A DNA stretch of 64,000 bases from Procambarus clarkii (GCF_040958095.1 NC_091152.1:18260796-18324795), one strand, 5' to 3'. Positions 1-11,004 are shown, counted from the first letter of the stretch. Numbers and translations: made by a program. The notes: generated by a model from the letters alone, not told the origin.

Positions 1-512
1 TAAAAAAAGGTGGGAACATGGCAGAAAAATAGCAAATATACAATTTGGTCGACAAACAGCATTTAAAATAGCAGACATGGGTTGACATTATAGGGGTAAG
101 GTAGGTTACTCATTTTAATTAGGTAGTGTTTAGTTTTTATCTTAAACTGGTTGAGAGAGGTACAATCTTTAACATGATTGGGAAGGTCATTCCACATTCT
201 GGGTCCCTTGATTTGTAGAGCATTTCTAGTTTGACTAAGTCGTACTCTTGGAATATCAAAAAGGTATTTGTTTCTGGCGTGGTGCTCATGGGTTCTGTTA
301 CAACCTTCAATGAAGCTTTTAAGGTCAGGATTGGCATTACAGTTCCGCATTTTATATATATATCATACACATGAGAGAATGTGCAGTGACTTAATATCTA
401 ATATATTCAGAGATTTGAGTAGGGGTACCGAGTGATCTCTGGGGCCAGAGTTGGATATTGTCCTAATAGCAGTTTTGTGTTGAGTAATTAGAGGACGTAA
501 ATGATTCTGGGT
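1..512 (-). mobile_element. LINE 3' part (family A, Jockey-like), broken
   Basis: This is the C-terminal end of a non-LTR retrotransposon ORF2 plus 3' UTR, read on the minus strand. The reading contains the conserved C-terminal pattern RMWNDLPNHVKDCTSLNQFK at about 130-200, and it matches the + strand copy at 15915-16835. The 3' UTR runs off the left window edge. Near 509-512 the reading is interrupted by a SINE and resumes at 736-885, so the two segments belong to one insertion. Frame changes within the copy show that it is dead. Assignment to the Jockey/CR1-like group rests on general resemblance only. Confidence 0.8.
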
Positions 513-735
513 TATCTTGAGATGATTTCGGGGCTTTAGTGTCCCCGCGGCCCGGTCCTCGACCAAGCCTCCACCCCAAGGAAGAAGCCCATGACAGCTG
601 ACTAACACCCAGGTACCTATTTACTGCTAGGTAACAGGGGCATAGGGTGAAAGAAACTCTGCCCATTGTTTCTCGCCGGCGCCCGGGACCACAGGATCAC
701 AAGTCCAGTGTGCTGTCCGCTCGGCCGACCGGCTC
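513..735 (-). mobile_element. tRNA-derived SINE inserted in LINE family A
   Basis: Read on the minus strand, the sequence starts with a tRNA-like head containing an A-box-like GGCCGAGCGG. It continues through the body found in other SINE copies here (ATGGGCAGAGTTTCTTTCACCC, also near 7630), and ends at a 3' segment containing GATGATTTCGGGGC read on the plus strand. The LINE reading is continuous once the piece is skipped. Short CTGGGT copies flank it at about 507-512 and 735-740, a possible target-site duplication. The B-box looks eroded. Confidence 0.75.
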
Positions 736-885
736 CCTGGGTAGTAGAACCCCAAGCACAAATACCATAGTTGAGATAAGGATAGATAAGGGAGTAATAG
801 AGAGTCACCAGGGCAGGGCGGGGTACATAATATCTGATCTTAGAAAGAATGCCAACAGTTTTTGAAACTTTTTTTGATATATTTA
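736..885 (-). mobile_element. LINE family A fragment (continuation)
   Basis: This is the upstream continuation of the LINE at 1-512. It encodes the segment with SKIRYYVPRPALVTLYYSLI, which is also found at about 16010-16070 and 63260-63400. The reading stops abruptly at the GC-rich minisatellite at 886. Confidence 0.8.
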
Positions 886-1405
886 AAATGCCCCCTTCCC
901 GGGCTAGGGGTGCACAATGCCCCCTTCCCGGGCTGGGGGTGCACAATGCCCCCTTCCCGGGCTGGGGGTGCACAATGCCCCCTTCCCGGGCTAGGGGTGC
1001 ACAATGCCCCCTTCCCGGGCTGGGGGTGCACAATGCCCCCTTCCCGGGCTGGGGGTGCACAATGCCCCCTTCCCGGGCTGGGGTGCACAATGCCCCCTTC
1101 CCGGGCTGGGGTGCACAATGCCCCCTTCCCGGGCTGGGGGTGCACAATGCCCCCTTCCCGGGCTGGGGGGCACAATGCCCCCTTCCCGGGCTGGGGTGCA
1201 CAATGCCCCCTTCCCGGGCTGGGGGTGCACAATGCCCCCTTCCCGGGCTGGGGGGCACAATGCCCCCTTCCCGGGCTGGGGTGCACAATGCCCCCTTCCC
1301 GGGCTGGGGGTGCACAATGCCCCCTTCCCGGGCTGGGGGTGCACAATGCCCCCTTCCCGGGCTGGGGTGCACAATGCCCCCTTCCCGGGCTGGGGGTGCA
1401 CAATA
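886..1405. repeat. 29-bp GC-rich minisatellite
   Basis: About 18 tandem copies of a 28-29 bp unit beginning AATGCCCCCTTCCCGGGCTG and ending GGGGTGCAC. Copies differ mainly in the length of the G run, so the frame drifts between copies. Each unit carries CCCGGG. The long open frames across it on both strands are repeat artefacts. The array starts directly at the end of the LINE fragment. Confidence 0.95.
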
Positions 1406-1559
1406 AACCCGGCACCTCCGGCGGCAGCTTGTCGAAGGCGGAAGTGTAGCCTAAGCCGTTTGTCATGATAATTAGTGATGGCTCTTATTTTGTTTATTGG
1501 TCCGTAATCCAGTTAAGCCTTTATTCTTAATATATAATACAATGCTGGTAAAATATACA

Positions 1560-1690
1560 TCTTGACGATGAGTATGGGGTGCAAAAATAATGAGGATGAG
1601 CATGAGTATAGGATGAGTATGAGTATAGGATGAATATAGGGTACACAATGAACTACCACTCACAGGATGAGTATGGGTTGCACAGTAGTA
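1560..1690. repeat. degenerate GGATGAGTATGGGGTGCA-type repeat
   Basis: Irregular tandem copies of GATGAGTATGGGG(T/A)GCA and related words, including an ACTACCACTCACAGGATGAG unit. The words match both the minisatellite at 11005-11340 and the 3' end of LINE family D (9140-9180), so this is probably a decayed array of the same origin. Confidence 0.6.
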
Positions 1691-1694
1691 CATA

Positions 1695-1950
1695 GTTGTG
1701 TTCGTTCTCGACGCACAATCGAGAATTCCGTGTTCGAATCTTGGGCGGGACAGAAATGATTGGGAACATTTCCTTTCACGTAATGCGACTGTTCACCTAG
1801 CAGTAAGTAGGTATTCATGAGTTAGTCAGTTTGTTGTGGGTTCGCATCCTGGGCGGGGTCAGTAATTCCACCTTAGGAATGATCTTGATAAAAGCCTATC
1901 GTGTATGCATATACTGTAGCATCCTGTCCCCCGACACAATGAATTATTAT
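1695..1950 (+). mobile_element. probable SINE (tRNA-like), decayed
   Basis: It contains a B-box-like GTGTTCGAATCTTGGGCGGG near 1730 and a second one, GGGTTCGCATCCTGGGCGGG, near 1840. Between them is the body CATTTCCTTTCACGTAATGC...CAGTAAGTAGGTATTCATG, which resembles the SINE body near 7640-7690. Boundaries are unclear. A functional tRNA is unlikely because no cloverleaf is apparent. Confidence 0.5.
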
Positions 1951-2129
1951 ATTTATAATATTATGGTTTATAATGTAGTTCTTAAGAGCGATCCTGCGTC
2001 ATAATTAACATACGTCTATCTTTACCTCAACATTTTATAAGTTAATTAATGTCTGTATATGATGATGATTATATACAATATATTGATCATATACAACATT
2101 GATCTTCGAAAGGTCATAGTTCCCATCGA

Positions 2130-3580
2130 TAACAACAGGACACGTAGCGTCACTACCACTCCCGTTGTCAACAACAGGACACGTAGCGTCACTACCACTC
2201 CCGTTGTCAACAACAGGACACGTAGCGTCACTACCACTCCCGTTGTCAACAACAGGACACGTAGCGTCACTACCACTCCCGTTGTCAACAACAGGACACG
2301 TAGCGTCACTATCGCTCCCTTTGTCAACAACAGGACACGTAGCGTCACTACCACTCCCGGTGTCAACAACAGGACACGTAGCGTCACTACCACCCCCGTT
2401 GTCAACAACAGGACACGTAGCGTCATTACCACTCCCGTTGTCAACAACAGGACACGTAGCGTCACTACCACTCCCGTTGTCAACAACAGGACACGTAGCG
2501 TCACTATCGCTCCCGTTGTCAACAACAGGACACGTAGCATCACTACCACTCCCGGTGTCAACAACAGGACACGTAGCGTCACTATCGCTCCCGTTGTCAA
2601 CAACAGGACACGTAGCTTCACTACCACTCCCGTTGTCAACAACAGGACACGTAGCGTCACTACCACTCCCGTTGTCAACAACAGGACAGCGTCACTACCA
2701 CTCCCGTTGTCAACAACAGAACACGTAGCGTCACTACCACTCCCGTTGTCAACAACAGGACAGCGTCACTACCACTCCCGTTGTCAACAACAGGACACGT
2801 AGCGTCACTACCACTCCCGTTGTCAACAACAGGACACAGCGTCACTACCACTCCCGTTGTCAACAACAGAACACGTAGCGTCACTACCACTCCCGTTGTC
2901 AACAACAGAACACGTAGCTTCACTATCACTCCCGTTGTCAACAACAGGACACGTAGCATCACTACCACTTCCGTTGTCAACAACAGGACACGTAGCGTCA
3001 CTACCACTCCCGTTGTCAACAACAGGACACGTAGCGTCACTACCACTCCCGTTGTCAACAACAGGACACGTAGCGTCACTACCACTCCCGTTGTCAACAA
3101 CAGGACACGTAGCGTCACTACCGCTCCCGTTGTCAACAACAGGACACGTAGCGTCACTACCGCTCCCGTTGTCAACAACAGGACACGTAGCGTCACTACC
3201 AGTCCCGTTGTCAACAACAGGACACGTAGCTTCACTACCACTCCCGTTGTCAACAACAGGACACGTAGCTTCACTACCACTCCCGTTGTCAACAACAGGA
3301 CACGTAGCGTCACTACCACTCCCGTTGTCAACAACAGGACACGTAGCGTCACTACCACTCCCGTTGTCAACAACAGGACACGTAGCGTCACTACCACTCC
3401 CGTTGTCAACAACAGGACACGTAGCGTCACTACCACTCCCGTTGTCAACAACAGGACACGTAGCGTCACTACCACTCCCGTTGTCAACAACAGGACACGT
3501 AGCGTCACTACCACTCCCGTTGTCAACAACAGGACACGTAGCGTCGCTACCGCTCCCGTTGTCAACAACAGGACACGTTG
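2130..3580. repeat. 39-bp minisatellite, about 37 copies
   Basis: The unit begins AACAGGACACGTAGCGTCAC and continues with TACCACTCCCGTTGTCAAC. Several copies lack 5-7 bp (near 2690, 2760 and 2835), which shifts the frame. Because 39 is a multiple of three, long open frames exist on both strands (for example repeating NNRTRSVTTTPVV). I treat these as artefacts because all frames are open and there is no flanking unique coding sequence. Confidence 0.95.
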
Positions 3581-3765
3581 TCAACAACAGATTTTAAGTG
3601 TTTAGTTAGTTATATTAATTACAACACTATTAATTGTATAGCTAACTAAACACTATTGCAGCCTAACTAAACACTTGCCGCCTAACTAAATAAATTGTAT
3701 CACGGATATAAGCAACAGGTCAGGTTTCCTAACGACAGTTATGTATAATACTATCAAGCGGAACA
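3581..3765. other. short repeat-rich spacer
   Basis: It holds several copies of the word TAACTAAACAC in both orientations (3600-3690). I see no gene or recognisable promoter element. It separates the minisatellite from the double-protease ORF. Confidence 0.5.
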
Positions 3766-4617
3766 ATGGGGCACAAGAAACGAGCATCACGAGAGGTGTC
3801 CATCCCTCTTCACCGGGTCGACAATAAATTGTTTGTATCTGTGCAGCTAGAAGGGCAGGGAGTTCATTTCGTGGTGGACACCGGCTCAAGCGAAACCCTT
3901 GTTACGGTTCCCTTCATGAAGGAACATGGCTTGGAGGCCGTAATGGGCAAGGATTTTAAGCGTTTAGATAAAATGGAGTCCATAGACATAAATGATAACG
4001 AGTGGAAGCAAATGGACTTCTCAAAGTTCTACAAGGGGGTCCTGAAAGCTAAACCTTATTTCCGGAGAGCAAATTTATCCTTGGAGGCAGAGATCTATGT
4101 TGACGATTTACCCACAAATGATGCTTTACTGGGCATGGATGTTTTAGTTGCACATAACTGTTCAATAATCAATGACCTGAAAAAGCCCCGACTAATACTA
4201 CGGCCACTGAAAATGCACAAGTTGGAGGATAACACGAAGTACTCTGTCACAAACTACGATTCCATCAGACTCAAAACCAAAATCAACGGCAAGAGATCAA
4301 CGGCTTTTCTGGACACTGGTGCCACCATAACAACTATGAGCAGACGTCGTGCCAGAAAACTGGGTCTTAAAATTGAATCGTGTGCAATGAAAGAAATTAC
4401 AAATTTGCACGAAAAGGCTTTAAAAACTAAACACGTTATAAGGAACGCAGAAATAAAATTCCAAGGTCTTACATTCCACACAGACGTATACATCATGCAA
4501 GTATATGATTTAGAATACATGATCGGAGATGACATCCTCCGATACACCAATATAACTTTCACAGCAGAAAAGGCCGTCTTGGAACGCAACAGCAATCCCT
4601 ATCCTCACCAGGGCTGA
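3766..4617 (+). CDS. ORF with two retropepsin-like aspartic protease domains
   Basis: This is an uninterrupted 283-codon ORF. The first domain has VDTGSSETLV at residues 37-46 and a later LLGMDVLVAH at about 120-130. The second has LDTGATITTM at about 181-190 and MIGDDILRYTN at about 252-262. Asp-Thr-Gly followed by Ser or Ala, with a downstream hydrophobic-Gly-x-Asp segment, is the retropepsin pattern. Active enzymes of this family pair two such lobes, usually from two chains; here two lie in one chain. No reverse transcriptase, capsid or integrase reading lies next to it. It could be a retroelement remnant that happens to be whole, or a host-adopted protease gene. The start chosen is the first ATG of the frame. 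The codons look non-repetitive, unlike the flanks. The function is inferred from motifs only. Confidence 0.75.
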   Translation: MGHKKRASREVSIPLHRVDNKLFVSVQLEGQGVHFVVDTGSSETLVTVPFMKEHGLEAVMGKDFKRLDKMESIDINDNEWKQMDFSKFYKGVLKAKPYFRRANLSLEAEIYVDDLPTNDALLGMDVLVAHNCSIINDLKKPRLILRPLKMHKLEDNTKYSVTNYDSIRLKTKINGKRSTAFLDTGATITTMSRRRARKLGLKIESCAMKEITNLHEKALKTKHVIRNAEIKFQGLTFHTDVYIMQVYDLEYMIGDDILRYTNITFTAEKAVLERNSNPYPHQG

Positions 4618-5918
4618 GGCTCTACCCGGTGTTAGACCTAACATCGGATGCACCGATAGACCTGTAACCACAGAAAAAGTCCATTCCCAGCAGAAAGAAC
4701 ACACAGGCCACCGACATAAGCAACAGTGATGAAGTTAGACCTATAAAGTCACTCAAAATGGGAATGGTAAAGTTGTTCACCAGAGTAATGAGAGGATCTA
4801 ATAAACACCATAGACCTGTGTCGCGTCTTTGAAACACTCCTCAATATGCCCCAGAGATCCTTTGTAATTACTTTTGGCCTTCCCGGCATGCCGCCGCCTT
4901 TTGATAATTATTTACTTGGGTTTCTGAATAATAAAGTGTATTTTCTGTAGCTGTCTGTAAGAGTTTTATTCTGTAAAACGAAAAATTTCTGTATAATAAA
5001 TTATTGTATTATAATTATAATAAAGAGCTATATAGTCATCCTAGCTTAGTACTTTCTCCCTTATAATTCCTGTTCCTGTATAATAACACTTGTATATTAT
5101 AATATTATTATTATAAAGAATTTACCACAGGGTAAATTTACCACGGTTCCACAGGGGTTATGAACCTGTGGAACTGCCTACCCGCCGAAGCCGTAAATGC
5201 CAAGACATTACTGTATAACGTACGATTATGTAACGTACGATTGTATAAATTTACTCGCTACAATTATGTTACGTTATTGGGTAGATTAGATACAGAGTGT
5301 TTAGTGAGTTTCATATTTATTTAAGTCTTGAGTACAGTAGTCGGTTGTTGGCATTGTCGTAGATGTTCAGACGGAGCTTTGAGCAGAGCAGAGAGCTGAG
5401 TGAGGCCGGAGTCATGGAGCTCTATATAAAATCCTTAGATTAGGCAAAATTGTAATTAATTTTGTCAATAAAGATGTTAATAATAATTAAATATGTGGGA
5501 GAGCGTGGCGGCTCGATTGGGGAATCGTGAGCGTCTGAACTGATGGGGAACTAGAGCATTAGCTAATTAGCACTAATTACAGAAGCTAATGAGAGATTGT
5601 AGTGAGTATATTGTTTGTACTCGTTACAACTGCAATTCAAAATCCTGCTGAAAAAAAAAATCACCAGGAACAACAGGGGGACCTTTGACAGGCCGCCGGC
5701 TGGTGCAAGTTCAAGTATGTTTATTGAGATAAGAAAGAAATACATCTCAAAGGGACAGAGTAGCTTAGGCTATTTCTACCCCCCCCCCCAATCCCCCGTC
5801 GAGGTAATTTCAGGAAAATTTTAGAATCCAGCTGTGACGCAGCGGCTACCCGAACGGTGCGGTGACAACAGCTGACTGTGTGTGTTGAGGGGATCAGCTG
5901 ACTGGCAGACAGACGTGT
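4618..5918. other. unassigned stretch after the protease ORF
   Basis: The first 240 bp may be further decayed coding material, since a frame stays fairly open to about 4830. The rest is AT-rich, with a possible LINE C-terminal scrap near 5155-5210. No gene was recognised. A run of nine C lies near 5780. Confidence 0.35.
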
Positions 5919-7026
5919 TGCAGTGACCAGCTGTGTTGCAGTGATCAGCTCTGTTGCAGTGACCAGCTGTGTTGCAGTGACCAGCTCTGTTGCAGTGACC
6001 AACTGTGTTGCAGTGACCAACTGTGTTGCAGTGACTAGCTGTGTTGCAGTGACCAGCTGTGTTGCAGTGACCAGCTCTGTTGCAGTGACCAGCTCTGTTG
6101 CAGTGACCAGCTCTGTTGCAGTGACCAGCTCTGTTGCAGTGACCAACTGTGTTGCAGTGACCAACTGTGTTGCAGTGACCAACTGTGTTGCAGTGACTAG
6201 CTGTGTTGCAGTGACCAGCTGTGTTGCAGTGACCAGCTCTGTTGCAGTGACCAGCTGTGTTGCAGTGACCAGCTCTGTTGCAGTGACCAGCTGTGTTGCA
6301 GTGACCAACTGTGTTGCAGTGACCAGCTGTGTTGCAGTGACCAGCTGTGTTGCAGTGACCAGCTGTGTTGCAGTGACCAGCTCAGTTGCAGTGACCAGCT
6401 GTGTTGCAGTGACCAGCTCTGTTGCAGTGACCAACTGTGTTGCAGTGACCAACTGTGTTGCAGTGACCAACTGTGTTGCAGTGACTAGCTGTGTTGCAGT
6501 GACCAGCTGTGTTGCAGTGACCAGCTCTGTTGCAGTGACCAGCTCTGTTGCAGTGACCAACTGTGTTGCAGTGACCAACTGTGTTGCAGTGACCAACTGT
6601 GTTGCAGTGACTAGCTGTGTTGCAGTGACCAGCTGTGTTGCAGTGACCAGCTGTGTTGCAGTGACCAGCTCTGTTGCAGTGACCAGCTGTGTTGCAGTGA
6701 CCTGTTGCAGTGACCAGATGTGTTGCAGTGACCAACTGTGTTGCAGTGATCTGTTGAAGTGACCAGCTGTGTTGCAGTGATCTGTTGCAGTGACCAGCTG
6801 TGTTGCAGTGATCTGTTGCAGTGACCAGCTGTGTTGCAGTGATCTGTTGCAGTGACCAGCTGTGTTGCAGTGACCAGCTGTGTTGCAGTGACCAGCTGTG
6901 TTGCAGTGACCAGCTGTGTTGCAGTGATCTGTTGCAGTGACCAGCTGTGTTGCAGTGACCAGCTGTGTTGCAGTGATCTGTTGCAGTGACCAGCTGTGTT
7001 GCAGTGACGAGCTGTGTTGCAGGGAT
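5919..7026. repeat. 18-bp minisatellite, about 60 copies
   Basis: Tandem units of TGTTGCAGTGACCAGCTG with recurring variants (CTCTGTTGC, ACCAACTG, ACTAGCTG). Many units carry CAGCTG, an E-box-type palindrome. Variant types recur in blocks of several units, suggesting higher-order duplications. From about 6690 on, units lose a part (GACCTGTTGCAGTGATC). The open frames of about 280 and 480 codons across it are artefacts of an 18-bp period. Confidence 0.95.
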
Positions 7027-7244
7027 CTCCAGCAGTATTTCACTGGAGGTGTTGTGTTACGACAGGAAAGGTGAGCGTCATCTGAGCCAACTATACATAT
7101 GTAAGGAGGTAGACATTTTGATATTAGTTTAATACTAATAAGTACGACTGTACAAAACCCAATAAAGGTTACACACAAGAGTATTGTAGCAGTATTGGCT
7201 TCATAAAGTTGCTATATGCAGGTAACGCCACACAAGCAAGCATA

Positions 7245-7500
7245 GTTGTTCAACGTCCTCCCAGCAAGCATAAGAAATATTGCCGGAACAACCGTGGACA
7301 TTTTCAAGAGGAAACTAGATTTATTCCTCCAAGGAGTGCCGGACCAACCGGGCTGTGGTGGGTATGTGGGCCTGCGGGCCGCTCCAAGCAACAGCCTGGT
7401 GGACCAAACTCTCACAAGTCAAGCCTGGCCTCGGGCCGGGCTTGGGCAGTAGAAGAACTCCCAGAACCCCATCAACCAGGTATCAACCAGGTATAGTGCC
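7245..7500 (+). mobile_element. LINE family C 3' end, 5'-truncated
   Basis: It encodes the C-terminus with NVLPASIRNIAGTTVDIFKR and then GYVGLRAAPSNSLVDQTL, nearly identical to the end of the larger copy at 35044-36432. It ends in repeated CAACCAGGTAT, the probable 3' tail microsatellite. This is a typical 5'-truncated LINE insertion. Confidence 0.85.
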
Positions 7501-7559
7501 TAAACAATTGGATAGAACAGAGCAACAAAGTAGCAGGAACTCTTTATATTGAAACATGA

Positions 7560-7760
7560 AGGGCCCTGACGGCTGAGTGGTTCGTAGATCTAAGAGTCCG
7601 GGTTCGATTCCCGATGGAGGTGGAAACTAATGGGCAGAGTTTCTTTCACCCTGATGCCTCTGTTCCCCTGGCAGTAAATAGGTACCTGGGAGTTGGACAG
7701 CTGCTACGGGCTGCTTCCTGGGGATGAGTGTGTCAAAATCGCCATGGTGGAAAGCGCTCC
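7560..7760 (+). mobile_element. tRNA-derived SINE
   Basis: The head has an A-box-like TGACGGCTGAGTGG at about 7568 and a good B-box GGGTTCGATTCCC at about 7600. The body is GGCAGAGTTTCTTTCACCC...GGCAGTAAATAGGTACCTGG, shared on the opposite strand with the element at 513-735. The 3' boundary is uncertain. I reject a true tRNA because the spacing and the downstream body fit a SINE. Confidence 0.7.
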
Positions 7761-8368
7761 GTGCTTGGAGTACAAACCCGGCAGTAGGTCCTCCTCCCAG
7801 GGCACAGTCGGTGGGCCAACCCGCCTCTCTGCTCCACGGCTCGTTAAGTTGGAGCTCCGTCGGCCCACCAAGCGAGCTGCGTCTCTTAGCAGCATCTGTC
7901 TAGTAGACCCGGATTGGTACCTTTTTCAGTCAGAAAAACCTGATTGTTTTTTAATGGCCTCTCCGGGCGTACGGGCACGCTTACGGCCACGGTAGCGAGA
8001 TGTCATGTTCCTACCTATAGCAGCCAGCTTCCGCTCGCCCTTCAGGGGTGGGGGTTCCGCGCCGCTGGCCCTCACGGGATTGGGGGTGCTCCGACGGAAC
8101 CCCCAAAGTGATAAGCCAAGAATACGAGATCTCTCTTCATTGTATTTGATTTAATCATTATAACGGCTATACAATAATTTTATTTCTGTATAATAATTTA
8201 TGGTTATTCACTAATCATTATTAGTCACCATAATTAATTCCACTTTAATCATCTATTTATTCGTTATAATGAGCTACTAGGCTTCATTTAAGGATTATCA
8301 ATTATTAAATCATTAATTATGAGTATTATTAATTAATTATTTGTTTAAATAATTAATTATTATTATTA
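7761..8368. other. unassigned, GC-rich then AT-rich
   Basis: The first 340 bp are GC-rich with short open frames and no recognisable domain, possibly an older repeat. From 8110 on the DNA is AT-rich with many TAATTA words. No gene is supported. Confidence 0.3.
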
Positions 8369-8420
8369 TAAAATAAACAAGTCCCCCACTCAGTGAGCGT
8401 TTTATTCCAACCGCAGAATG

Positions 8421-8960
8421 ATACTTTAAAGCAATAATATTATAGATAATAAGGCCCAATTTAATGGGCCAAGAAAAAATTATTTAAGACTCATTGAGTT
8501 GTTCCCCTCCACGGAAATCTTTAGTAAAAGGCGAAAGATTTATGCGTTTTGAAGGGAAACCAGAGTTATCGACTTGAGAAACTTGGAGATGCTGCCGACA
8601 GAGCGCTGAGGCAAAAGAGGTAAAGTTATTTTGGAACTAGAAAGGCATCAACCGGTAATTTTGCAATAAGCAGTAATTTGTTTTAGCTTTTGCTATATTG
8701 CTCTATTGCATTGTTATTACTCATTTCATTTTGTATCTTTTCTATTAGGATGTATTTATAAGTGGGCAATGTTTACATAACATATCTTGTGTTATCTGTT
8801 TGACACTTGCTGGAGTATGGTGATGAGTCTTGATTTTCTGTGTATGGAAGAAAACGCGTGCATGGAGTTGGGGGACTTATATATTTATTTATTTAATACT
8901 TTTAATAATAATAATTATAAATAATAATTCTAATAATAGTAATAATATAATTTATTAAAT
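8421..8960 (+). repeat. left arm of a long inverted repeat
   Basis: This arm is the reverse complement of 11783-12340 at roughly 98 percent identity by eye, apart from a stretch of about 18 bp present only in the right arm. The outer end is ATACTTTAAAGCAATAATAT. Homology resumes briefly at 9090-9115 (CTATAATTTTCAGCAGTCCC), after about 130 bp found only on this side. A shorter inverted pair, AAGTCCCCCACTC at 8369 and GAGTTGGGGGACTT at 8872-8885, suggests that the arm may itself contain a small TIR element. Confidence 0.85.
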
Positions 8961-9116
8961 ACACACTGAATTCAAGTGTATTTGCAACAGGGTGGAAGCA
9001 GACCAATGTGGACTGCAAGGGTTGCATTGCGGAAGCACAAAGGGCTGGCATGCAAGACACAACGAGGTCAATGACACTATCAATGACATAATCTATAATT
9101 TTCAGCAGTCCCAGTC

Positions 9117-10398
9117 GCAGTTTTAGTTTAGTTCATTTATTATGCACCCCATACCCATCCTGTGGGCGGTAGTGGAAAGGGTTACAGAGGCACATAATGG
9201 GCTCAGGGACTGAACCCCACAATTCATTTAGCTAAGCAAGTTACAATCTTGATGAGCTAGTTACAAAATTCAATATAAGTCATCACATCAACAATGGGTT
9301 CGAGATCGACCTCAAGTACAGGTTCTAAATTAAGCAACTGACATATGTGGAGAGCTAGTGTCAAAATTTATATGTTTGTCCTGCACACCGCCCCCCATCC
9401 AGTGGGCAGCGGTGGATAGGTTACAATCACTTAGTTACTACCTACAGTTAGCAAACTGGGGATATTTGGCTAAAATTTCTGGTAGCAGATCATTTTGAAT
9501 GAAATATTGACACATCGCTGGAACATTGGTTATAGAATTGTCTCTAAATTCACGTATCTTTTCGCACTCCATCACATAGTGACGGAGGGTGTGCGAATAA
9601 TTTTGTTGACACAGTTTACATTTGGTCAGGTCTACATCAGCAGATAATGAGAATTCCCAGAGATACTTGTAACCGAGTCTAAGCCGAGCAGTAGTAACAT
9701 CTAGAAGTCTGCTGATTTTATTGGATGATCCATAGATGTGTGGCTCCTCTTGCATGATAGTATGATGATAGATGGAATTACTGGTGTCAATTTCACTTTG
9801 CCTCAGATCTACAAGATCTTGTTGAAGTTCTCGGTGTACAGCTGCTCTCAGATTGCTCATTGACAATCCAAGGTTACACTCAACGGCTCCTTTAAAGGCA
9901 GATTCTTTGGCTAACTTATCAGCTCTATCATGCATTCGGAGGCCAACATGAGATGGAGACCACATGAAATGGACTCTGTTACCATCCTTAATAATTTTGT
10001 TGTATTTGTGTCTAGCTTCGGACACGAGCATGTTACAGTTATGTCTTAAAGAGTTGAGAGCATTTAAGGATGATAAGGAGTCACTTACAATTAATGTATC
10101 AAGTTTTGAGACTTGTACACATTTCAGTGCAAGGATCAAGGCAAATAGTTCAGTCTGAAGGGTAGAGGCCCAGTTGTTTATACGGACTCCCCACTCAAAG
10201 TATAGGCCATCGCCCATTGTCAGGACAACTGCACTTCCAGCTGCACCCGTGGTGCGGTGTAGGGAACCATCAGTATATATAATTTGAGAGAGAGAATGCT
10301 CTGTGGACAGAGCATCAATATGGCTTAAGGCGTTGAGCTTTGCCTCAAGACGAAGCTTGGGCTGATCTCTAATTTGCTTCTTGGGCGCACAGTGGTTA
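9117..10398 (-). mobile_element. LINE family D: RNase H domain and 3' UTR
   Basis: On the minus strand an ORF (9438-10217) reads as the RNase H domain of an I-like non-LTR retrotransposon. It has SDSLSSLNAL, then WSPSHVGLRMHDRADKLAKE with the typical SHVG and nA-D-x-x-A-K pattern, and a cysteine/histidine cluster (CKLCQQN...HYVMECEKI) downstream. The first catalytic aspartate region (TDGS type) lies upstream of 10217 in the same region. The 3' UTR at 9117-9437 contains CCGCCCACAGGATGGGTATGGGGTGC on the sense strand (cited in pieces elsewhere) and recurs at 13952-14193 and 15262-15534. The reverse transcriptase part is missing, so the copy is 5'-truncated. Confidence 0.8.
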
Positions 10399-10556
10399 AA
10401 AAGTTAATTTAGTCTCTACGCAAGACTATAGGCCTAACTACTGCCCAGCAAGAGTTAAGTGCATGGAGACTTAATATGCCATAACTCACAGCGAATCTCA
10501 ACAGTAATCAACCACAATTAACCAATTTTCATTGTGCCTGCCTATCCCCACCTCAC

Positions 10557-10677
10557 CTTGCCCGAAATGCTATGCGTACTAGTGGCTTTAGGTATTGTAT
10601 GTACTACCTCTATCTTGAAATCAAACAGAATGTTTGTACTGTAACTCTGCAACTATGTATGTACTTTTCCTAAATAA

Positions 10678-10754
<77 letters not shown>

Positions 10755-10760
10755 CATCGA
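10557..10760 (+). mobile_element. LINE/SINE 3' tail with TTA microsatellite
   Basis: It has the tail GCCCGAAATGCTATGCGTAC...AGTGGCTTTAGG...CCTAAATAAA followed by about 25 TTA repeats (10678-10755). The same tail occurs at 13137-13221, 16695-16835 and 61968-62090. The upstream part (10430-10556) is unassigned. Confidence 0.6.
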
Positions 10761-11004
10761 CGACCCTGCTGCCAAACGTTCACTATACGCCTAACCCCAC
10801 TACCATTCTCTAAGTATCTACCTCTGGAAACATTACCAAAAATCTATCGCTGAAAATATGCCCAAACATAGCAGCAAGCAAGGTAGGGGTGCCTCTCGCT
10901 CTTTATCCATAACACCAAGAGATCTGCATGAAACACTGGCACCGCTGCATTCCTTGCCGATGTTGGTAAAGGCAACCCGCTCTAGAGAGAGCGGGTTGAA
11001 GATG

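Noticed and set aside
886-1405. CRISPR-like array
   Set aside because: There are no unique spacers. The whole unit repeats, in an animal genome.
2046-3605. Long open frames on both strands encoding NNRTRSVTTTPVV-like repeats
   Set aside because: They follow from the 39-bp period being a multiple of three. Several frames are open at once and no unique coding sequence is attached.
5721-7178. 485-codon minus-strand frame of LVTATQ repeats
   Set aside because: An artefact of an 18-bp minisatellite. The opposite strand is open too.
7563-7610. A tRNA gene suggested by A-box and B-box words
   Set aside because: The word pair is followed by a SINE body shared with other copies, and I see no convincing cloverleaf.
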